Assembly: GCF_016595415.1 (NCBI RefSeq)
Contig: NZ_JAENIO010000013.1
Span: 24,246 to 88,245, forward strand
DNA: 64,000 nucleotides
Reading direction: 5' to 3'
From: Roseibacillus ishigakijimensis
Lineage (GTDB): Bacteria; Verrucomicrobiota; Verrucomicrobiia; Verrucomicrobiales; Akkermansiaceae
How positions within the stretch are numbered: the stretch's first letter is position 1; each line of letters opens with the position of its first letter. The translations under genes were made by a program, and so were the position numbers. The notes below the pieces were generated by a model. It saw nothing but the letters and a program-made list of their open reading frames with translations. It did no database searches and was not told the DNA's origin. This document shows positions 58,013 through 64,000 of this stretch, piece after piece.

Positions 58013-60469
58013 TTGAAGAAAAGCGGTCTCAAAAATCGGACAATTTGCAGGTCCATGATCACGGTAGTCTTGGGAGGTCTCATGACCGGACTATCGGGAC
58101 AATCGGTGGTTCAAGAAGAACTGGAACGTCGGCGTGATCGGGTGATTGCAGCGGAAGAAGCTCTCATGATGGGAGACGAGGCCTATCAAGGCTCGGATTT
58201 CCAAGCTGCTGTCGATAGCTATCGCCAGGCCTACGCCCAGATGCCAGATGGTGATAAGACCTTGCAACTGCGAGAAGCGGCCCGTGAGCGCTATGCCCAG
58301 GCTGCCGTGCAAGCGGCCCGGGTGATGAACCGGCAGGGCGACCGGGCTGGAGCCATTGCTCTGGTCGACGAAGTGCTCGCCGAGGCCGTTTACCCTGATT
58401 ATTTTCCCGCGCAAAAGCTGCGGGCCCAGTTGGATGATCCGATTCGCACCAATCCCTCCGCCACTGCCGAGCACGGTCAGAAGGTCGACGAAGTGCGCCG
58501 TCTTCTCTACCAAGCCGAAGGAGCCTACAATCTGGGCAAATTCGACGAATCGACCCAACTCTACGAAAAAGTTCTTCGCCTCGACCCTTACAACGTTGCC
58601 GCCCGCCGAGGCATGGAGCGCACCAATGCCCGCATTTCGGACTATGCCGGCAGCGCTTACGACCACACCCGGGCCGAAATGCTCTCCCAAGTGGGTGCGC
58701 AGTGGGAAAGCGACGTGCCTCAAGCCTCCCGCAATCTCGACTTGGGCGAAGTTGGCGTGATTCTCGAGGATCGGGGGGCGCAGCTCGATCGCAAGCTGGA
58801 CACCATCTTTATTCCCTTTGTGAACTTCGACGGAGTCACTCTGGAAGAGGCTATCGAGTATCTTGAGGCCCGTGCCTTTGCCCTTGACCCTGAGGTCATC
58901 GAGGAAAAGAAGGGGATGGACTTTGTGCTCAACATGGGCAGTGGCAACTCCCCGGAGGTGGAGGAATTGCTCTCCCGCACCTTCACCTTCACCCTCCGGA
59001 ATGTTCCTTTGCGGCAGGTGCTCGACTACATCGCCCGTCAGAGCGGAACCGTTTATCAGGTCGATTCTTACGCCGTGGTCATCAAGCCCGCCTTCGGTCT
59101 CACTGATGATCTGGTGGTGCGCCGCTACAAGGTGCCCCCGAATTTCCTGAGCCAGACTTCTGGGTCCACTTCGGAGAATGATGATATTTTTGCGCGGGAA
59201 GAGAATACCCCCCGCCTTGCTCCCCGCCTGAGCGCCCGGGAGTTTTTGCAAAGCCAGGGAGTTCCTTTTCCTGACGGAGCCAGTGCCACCTACAACGCCA
59301 GCTTGGGTGAACTCGTGGTCAAAACGAGTTCCTCAGGTCAGGATGATGTGAGCCGGATTGTTGATGCCATCAACTTGCAGGAGCCCATGGCAGTCATTAT
59401 CGACTCCAAGATTGTGCGAATCAGCGAAGAGAATCTGGAGGAACTGGCCGTCGATACCGCTTTGGAGAACCTGGCGGCTTCGGGTGACCTCGTTCTTGGG
59501 GGAGGCACAGTCGGAAGTGGTCGGCAAAGTGACTTCTTTGGAGGCGATCCCCTGAGCGCAGGTCTCCGCAGTGGGGATTTCGCGACCTCTGGAGATCCGT
59601 TCCAAGAGCTTCTCAATCGTGAACGGCGCCAAGTGCCCTCCTCAGTTTCGACCTTGTTTGGGAGCTCTTCGACCCTGCCCCAAGACAGTCGAGGGACTGT
59701 GAATTCCGCTCCCGGTGTGCTGTCGGTAGTGGGGAGCGTCAACGATCATGCCTATTCCGCGCTCTTGCGGGGCTTGAACCAGAAGAAGGGGGCGGACGTC
59801 CTGTCCCAGCCCTCCGTGGTCACCCGTTCCGGCCAACAGGCCTTGGTGGAAAGCACACGAGACTTTATCTTTCCCACGGAGTATGAACCCCCGGAAGTTC
59901 CCAACTCCATCGGCGCAGATACTTTGATCGATCTTGATGCTCAAGAAGAATTTAGTCCCACCTCCTTTTCCGCTACTCCTTCCCATCCGACCGCTTTCGA
60001 TACCCGTAAGTTGGGAACATTCCTTGAAGTTCAGCCCACGGTGAGCCAAGACCGGACCTACACCGACTTGGCTGTGAACCTGAAAATTGACGAGTTTCTC
60101 GGTTTCGTGAACTACGGGGAACCGATTCAAGGGGGTAATACCCAGGCCGACTTCGGATTTAACGGAATTGTCGCTACCGGGCAGACCGGAGAAGTAACTT
60201 CCAACGATATTCTGATGCCTTTGTTCAACAACGTTCAGCTCAACACCAACGTATCGGTAGCGACTGGTCGCACCCTTCTCATCGGTGGCATGTTGAAGGA
60301 GAGCATTGAAGATGTAGAAGACAAGGTTCCCGTGCTTGGGGACTTGCCTTTGGTGGGCAGCCTGTTCAAATCGGACGCGCTGCGGCGGAAGAAAGAGCTG
60401 GTGATGATTTTCATCACGGTCCGGATTGTCGATCCCGGGGGTAACCCCATCGGCGGCGAGCTTCCGTGA
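58013..60469 (+). CDS. Type IV pilus-type secretin with TPR N-terminus (Amuc_1098-like)
   Basis: About 818 residues. TTG 58013 gives a basic n-region (MKKSGLKNRTICR) before the hydrophobic signal; ATG 58055 and TTG 58001 are alternatives. TPR-like helices span about 45-225. An STN-type domain follows (about 260-370, FDGVTLEEAIEYLEARAFAL, then LRNVPLRQVLDYIARQSGT). Next is a block RRYKVPPNFLSQ to GELVVKTSSSGQD (about 370-445), and then the secretin pore domain ending VPVLGDLPLVGSLFKSDALR. This layout is that of the Amuc_1098 family outer-membrane pore for type IV pili. Other pilus genes such as pilM, pilB or pilT are not in the window. Confidence 0.88.
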   Translation: MKKSGLKNRTICRSMITVVLGGLMTGLSGQSVVQEELERRRDRVIAAEEALMMGDEAYQGSDFQAAVDSYRQAYAQMPDGDKTLQLREAARERYAQAAVQAARVMNRQGDRAGAIALVDEVLAEAVYPDYFPAQKLRAQLDDPIRTNPSATAEHGQKVDEVRRLLYQAEGAYNLGKFDESTQLYEKVLRLDPYNVAARRGMERTNARISDYAGSAYDHTRAEMLSQVGAQWESDVPQASRNLDLGEVGVILEDRGAQLDRKLDTIFIPFVNFDGVTLEEAIEYLEARAFALDPEVIEEKKGMDFVLNMGSGNSPEVEELLSRTFTFTLRNVPLRQVLDYIARQSGTVYQVDSYAVVIKPAFGLTDDLVVRRYKVPPNFLSQTSGSTSENDDIFAREENTPRLAPRLSAREFLQSQGVPFPDGASATYNASLGELVVKTSSSGQDDVSRIVDAINLQEPMAVIIDSKIVRISEENLEELAVDTALENLAASGDLVLGGGTVGSGRQSDFFGGDPLSAGLRSGDFATSGDPFQELLNRERRQVPSSVSTLFGSSSTLPQDSRGTVNSAPGVLSVVGSVNDHAYSALLRGLNQKKGADVLSQPSVVTRSGQQALVESTRDFIFPTEYEPPEVPNSIGADTLIDLDAQEEFSPTSFSATPSHPTAFDTRKLGTFLEVQPTVSQDRTYTDLAVNLKIDEFLGFVNYGEPIQGGNTQADFGFNGIVATGQTGEVTSNDILMPLFNNVQLNTNVSVATGRTLLIGGMLKESIEDVEDKVPVLGDLPLVGSLFKSDALRRKKELVMIFITVRIVDPGGNPIGGELP

Positions 60470-60502
60470 GCCAGCTCTGATCTTTCCCTTCTCCCCCCAT
60501 CT

Positions 60503-61960
60503 ATGAGCGAATCTTCTTCTGATAAAAAGTCCTACTCCGTCGATGAAATGATGGAGGCCCTGCGCGACGGTGAGCGCGAAAAAAGCCGGGAGGGCGAACT
60601 CGTCACCCGCGAGGATGGCACCCAAGTCCTGCGGGTCAAAAAGCGGAAACGCCGGAGCAAGCAGAAGAAGGACGAGATCGCGAAAAAAAAGAAGCGGTTG
60701 AACATCGTGAAGACGGTGGCGGCCATTGCCATTCCTTTGGTTGTGGGCCTGGCTATCCTGCTCATCACGATGCGTTACCACGCCCCCTCGTTTCTGCAAG
60801 GGATCACGGCGAGCGTTTGGGAAAGGACGGGGGCTCATGGTGACCTTCGCAGGTTGAGCCCGCTCGGCACCCGGGTTGGCGCTTCTGTCGCCCGGCTCAG
60901 CTGGCCGGATGGACATACTTTGGAGACGCTGGCACTCAGCGAGCTGGAAGGGGACCTGAACTTGTGGTCCTTTCTGACTGGGGACTTGAAGGGCCAGGAA
61001 TTGAATGCCAACAAGGGTTTCCTGGTCGTTTCCTCCCGCGACAATCGCAAGATCAATCCCCCCAAAGGTGAGCCCATCGCCCTCTCGGGTTTCGACCGCT
61101 ACACGAGCGATTCCTTTTCTTTTTTCTTCGGCCGCCCCCAGTCACCCTTTCGCCTGCAGGATACCCGGGTGAAGTTTGTTTCTAGCGACTACTCTCAGCA
61201 ACTGATCTTAGGCGGAGGAGAGCTTCGGGCTGGTTCCTGGGGCGAGGTTCCCTTCAAACGGGGCACGCTGGAGTTCTTCAAAGACCACCTCAAGGTCGTC
61301 TCCCTGCGCTTTGAAGAACCAGAGCGACACCTGATTCTGACCGGGAATGTCCATTGGAAGGATAGCGATCACGAGTTGGCAGTGCAAGTGGTGCGAGGAA
61401 CGTTGGGGAATCTAGCGGGCTTTGGGCTGGGATCCCTCCTCGATTCCCAAGTCGCCAATACCGAGGGAACTCTCCGCTTCCGCAGCTGGGATCCGGCCTC
61501 CCATCTCTTCAAGGTTTCGTTTGCTCCCGATTTGCTCACCCTGCGGAATCTGCCTCTGCAAAAGATCTTGTCCGAAGTCTATGGCGATCCCGACCTGGAA
61601 GAGTTCGAGTTCCGCCCTTCGGGAGAAATTTCTATCCTGCGTCGGGCCGATGGCTGTGAGATCAGCGGGCTGGATTTCCAGGATGTTGGCCGCTTCGCTT
61701 TCCGAGGCTCCGTGTCCGTCACCGGGGGACAGCTTGGAGGCAAATTGGAAATCGGACTGCCCGATCACCGCGAGATTAATCTGAGCCGGGATGCCAGCCA
61801 GGCTCTCTTCGCCCAAGGACGTTTGGCCGATGGCTATTTCTGGTTCGAGGTGAATTTGAGTGGCACGGTGAGCGAGCCCGAGGACGACTTTGGCCAGTTT
61901 TTGGGGCAAGGGGCCACAGGGCAGTCGGCAGACGACCTCTTCGACCAATTGACCCGCTAG
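60503..61960 (+). CDS. Membrane-anchored hypothetical protein, partner of the secretin
   Basis: A 485-residue protein. A basic cytoplasmic N-terminus (about residues 1-70, RVKKRKRRSKQKK) leads to one TM segment (about 70-92, TVAAIAIPLVVGLAILLI). The large C-terminal region is beta-rich and periplasmic, with AsmA-like short repeated strands (LRLRNVSL-type patterns such as FRLQDTRVKFVSSDYSQQL). No named domain is certain. It starts 33 bp after the secretin stop on the same strand, so the two are probably co-transcribed. Inferred role: inner-membrane component or assembly factor for the pilus-like system. Confidence 0.68.
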   Translation: MSESSSDKKSYSVDEMMEALRDGEREKSREGELVTREDGTQVLRVKKRKRRSKQKKDEIAKKKKRLNIVKTVAAIAIPLVVGLAILLITMRYHAPSFLQGITASVWERTGAHGDLRRLSPLGTRVGASVARLSWPDGHTLETLALSELEGDLNLWSFLTGDLKGQELNANKGFLVVSSRDNRKINPPKGEPIALSGFDRYTSDSFSFFFGRPQSPFRLQDTRVKFVSSDYSQQLILGGGELRAGSWGEVPFKRGTLEFFKDHLKVVSLRFEEPERHLILTGNVHWKDSDHELAVQVVRGTLGNLAGFGLGSLLDSQVANTEGTLRFRSWDPASHLFKVSFAPDLLTLRNLPLQKILSEVYGDPDLEEFEFRPSGEISILRRADGCEISGLDFQDVGRFAFRGSVSVTGGQLGGKLEIGLPDHREINLSRDASQALFAQGRLADGYFWFEVNLSGTVSEPEDDFGQFLGQGATGQSADDLFDQLTR

Positions 61961-62154
61961 TGCTTTCCTGCCCTTTGATTTTTCTCCTGGGGGCAAAAGT
62001 CTTTTCGATCCTCCGCAAAAGAGACGGCCCGGCTCCCGTAGTGATGCGTTAGCCGGAAGGCCCGCATTCTTCCTTTCTTTCCGCGTGTCTTCGCGCTTGT
62101 CTCGCTGACGGAACGCCGTCTCAACGCCGTTCCGGATATCCCGTCCTCGTAACC

Positions 62155-63813
62155 ATGTCCCAGTCCAGTCACCATCAGCCCAACCTGTTCGAAGTTTTCG
62201 GCCGCCGTCATGCTCCGGCGGTCCCGGCGATCAACGAAGCCTCCCTCCGAAATTTGCAGGAGCTGCTGCATCCTCAGGGAGTTTCTCTGGACCGCTTCAT
62301 CCTCCTGCGATCACCGCGATCGGGCTACGGCAAGACTCATCTTCTCCAGGCGCTGAAGACCCGGCTCGCCGATAGCCATCTCTTCTTTGCGGTCGAGCCC
62401 AGTGGCGGCGGTCGCATCGAGAGTGCGGATGTCCTCGAGAGCGTGCTGCGCCAGCTGTCCCGCATCCTTCCGGCTTCTGGGGGATTGAGTGAACTCGACC
62501 TCTTTGCCCGGCGCCTTTTTGCCTGTGCCCTACAGCCTCTTCTCGAGCAGGGCGACATTCCCTGTCACGATCAGAAAAGTGCCCTGCGCGCTCTGGCCGA
62601 ACGGCCCATCGAGACCTTCGACTTCCACGATCCGGAAGCCAGCACCGCCAGCTGGACCCGCGCGAACTTCTCCGTGCTCGCTCCCCGTCTGGCTGCCGAG
62701 TTGAGCTCCTTGAGTGGCGCGACGCTGCGGGGTTGTGCCTACTGGCTCGACCTCGTCTTCCGCTATGCCAGCAGTGAGCCGGATGAGTCCGGACGAGCAA
62801 CCCTGCTCATCGACGCCACCTTCGGAAAAATCCGGGAAGAGGGCGCGGGAGGGATGGAAGAGCGCCTCCTCAGTCTCCTTGCCCTGCTGGCCAAAGTGCA
62901 GCCCCTTTGTCTGGTTTTTGACGAAACCGAAGGCTTTTCCAATCAGCCCGAAGCTGGTTTGCGGCTGGCCGCTTTTCTCGGGCAACTGCGCAATGCCGTT
63001 TCTGGCCTTTCCCTCATCCTCAGTGTGAACGATGATGTCTGGAAAAGTGGCTTTCTCCCCCTGATGTCGAGTGGAATAGCCGATCGTCTTTGCGAGAACG
63101 AAGTCGCCTTGCAGGACCTTCCCCGGGACTTGGCCGAAAAATTGGTGCAGCGCCGCTTTGGCGATCATGCCCCGGTCTTGATTGAGAAAATGACTTGGCC
63201 GGCCCCACTCTTTGCGCGCGCGGTTCTGCGGGAAGGAGCCCGCACTGCTGGCGAACTGGCTCGGGCCGGAATCCTGCCTGCGGATCAGAGCTCTCTTTCC
63301 TCGACCCAGGGGGCAGAGTCCCGGTCCGGCAGCAACCTGCTGGCCTCTCCTTATGGCAGCGAGGCCTTGGCTCAAATCCGTTCGACTGCCGCCAGTCTGG
63401 TGGATCCGGTGAGTTCGACCTCTTTTACCTCCAGTGAAATAGCTGCCAGCCAAAAGGACGCTTCCGCCTTGCTGTTGGAGCAGACCGCCACCCACTTTTC
63501 CTCCGTGCTCAAGTCCACCGCCAAGCCACCGGCCGCCCGACCCGCGGAGGAGAAAGGAGAATCTGCCCAAGAGAAATCCCACCCCGGGGCCGCGGTCAGC
63601 GCAAATCCAGTCGAGCCCAAAGTCAGTGGCGAGGAGCCCGTTGCCTCTCCCTTCACCATTGCTGCCGATGAGCATCAGAGCAATAAAGAAGGGGCCGCAA
63701 GCGAAGCGCCAGAGACAACTGTATCTACTCCTGGTAGTCCGGAAGCGGAAGCGACCTCGGACGAGGTGGAAACTCTCTTGCGGGAATTCCGCAGCCGCTT
63801 CGACAAGGCGTAA
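62155..63813 (+). CDS. P-loop ATPase-like protein with disordered tail
   Basis: A 552-residue protein. A P-loop (LLRSPRSGYGKTHLLQAL, residues 51-68) and a Walker B-like motif (CLVFDETEGF, about 254-263) define an AAA/STAND-like ATPase core of about 375 residues. SLILSVNDDVW may act as sensor 1. The last 170 residues are low-complexity, rich in Ala, Ser, Glu and Pro, and end in a short helix (EVETLLREFRSRFDKA). It lies 194 bp after the 485-residue gene. A hairpin CGGAACG/CGTTCCG (62109-62134) precedes the start by 20 nt. Function unknown. Confidence 0.68.
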   Translation: MSQSSHHQPNLFEVFGRRHAPAVPAINEASLRNLQELLHPQGVSLDRFILLRSPRSGYGKTHLLQALKTRLADSHLFFAVEPSGGGRIESADVLESVLRQLSRILPASGGLSELDLFARRLFACALQPLLEQGDIPCHDQKSALRALAERPIETFDFHDPEASTASWTRANFSVLAPRLAAELSSLSGATLRGCAYWLDLVFRYASSEPDESGRATLLIDATFGKIREEGAGGMEERLLSLLALLAKVQPLCLVFDETEGFSNQPEAGLRLAAFLGQLRNAVSGLSLILSVNDDVWKSGFLPLMSSGIADRLCENEVALQDLPRDLAEKLVQRRFGDHAPVLIEKMTWPAPLFARAVLREGARTAGELARAGILPADQSSLSSTQGAESRSGSNLLASPYGSEALAQIRSTAASLVDPVSSTSFTSSEIAASQKDASALLLEQTATHFSSVLKSTAKPPAARPAEEKGESAQEKSHPGAAVSANPVEPKVSGEEPVASPFTIAADEHQSNKEGAASEAPETTVSTPGSPEAEATSDEVETLLREFRSRFDKA

Positions 63814-63820
63814 ACGGAGC

Positions 63821-63838
63821 GGAGAAACTTTTTTCTCC
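63821..63838 (+). terminator. Weak hairpin after the P-loop protein gene
   Basis: GGAGAAA (63821-63827) pairs with TTTCTCC (63832-63838) around a 4-nt loop. It lies shortly after the stop and before tRNA-Arg. There is no T-run after the stem, so termination is uncertain. Confidence 0.25.
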
Positions 63839-63878
63839 TCAAAGTCTGCCGAGACGTTATCGTCCCCGCACCTCGTCA

Positions 63879-63950
63879 GTCCCCATAGTTCAACGGATAG
63901 AACGGGGGTTTCCTAAACCTCAAATGGTGGTTCGATTCCACCTGGGGACG
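63879..63950 (+). tRNA. tRNA-Arg (anticodon CCT)
   Basis: A 72-nt cloverleaf. The acceptor GTCCCCA pairs with TGGGGAC, and the discriminator is G. The anticodon stem GGGGT/ACCTC encloses TTCCTAA, anticodon CCT, reading AGG. The T-loop is TTCGATT. CCA is not encoded. Confidence 0.95.
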
Positions 63951-64000
63951 CTCTTCGTAAGTTGTTCTTTTTGAGTTAGTATTGAAAAGAGAGTCTCGAA

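Overview
The window reads as a chromosomal segment of a Gram-negative bacterium of the phylum Verrucomicrobiota. This is inferred from marker families, since no rRNA is present. The markers are a TPR-STN secretin of the Akkermansia Amuc_1098 type, a TIGR04073-like exosortase-associated protein, a PEP-CTERM anchored exported protein, an SHD1-like secreted protein, LpxI (lipid A synthesis, hence an outer membrane), and many start codons without a clear Shine-Dalgarno sequence. Base composition is moderately GC-rich and even. No insertion sequence, prophage, integrase or CRISPR array was seen.

Layout. 1-15.4 kb is mainly housekeeping: the 3' end of a SpoIIE-type phosphatase, ribBA, tRNA-Leu, a LysM lipoprotein, an NhaC antiporter, an M15-type peptidase, flotillin floA with a partner, lpxI, a PEP-CTERM protein, a DEAD-box helicase with a DbpA-like tail, a Fur-family regulator overlapping a SenB-like selenosugar synthase, rlmI and trpD. 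15.6-27.0 kb is the most unusual block: an ECF sigma factor, 237 bp of tandem repeats, a 1177-residue hybrid protein (anti-sigma-like head, TM, SLBB, secretin-like modules, vWA, YfbK-type tail) and a 2282-residue two-lobed membrane protein. tRNA-Sec and initiator tRNA follow.

27.5-46.3 kb: an MBL-fold nuclease-like protein, a branching enzyme close to the eukaryotic-type group, an Old Yellow Enzyme with an acidic tail, a TonB-dependent receptor, a LysR regulator, the SHD1-like and TIGR04073-like proteins, serA, dinB, a coupled pair of small membrane proteins, fabG-sixA, and a molybdenum hydroxylase operon (iorA-iorB-xdhC) with divergent mocA. 46.4-57.7 kb: secA, a DUF4870 protein, a CreC-like histidine kinase, tRNA-Asn, a PfkB kinase, an operon of a coiled-coil exported protein with hisB-hisH, and a type IIA topoisomerase A subunit. 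57.8-64 kb: a sigma-54-like promoter, the pilus-type secretin, a membrane-anchored 485-residue partner, a P-loop protein with a disordered tail, and tRNA-Arg.

How parts fit together. The ECF factor and the hybrid protein with an anti-sigma-like head probably form a signalling pair, with the giant protein as a further envelope component. This hybrid shares a module with the secretin 38 kb away. tRNA-Sec and the SenB homologue both point to selenium use, although no selA, selB, selD, senA or selenoprotein gene was recognised here. XdhC and MocA are the expected maturation partners of the IorAB hydroxylase.

Several gene starts were moved inward from the longest open frame to fit signal peptides, family N-termini or gene junctions. 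These choices are stated in each entry.
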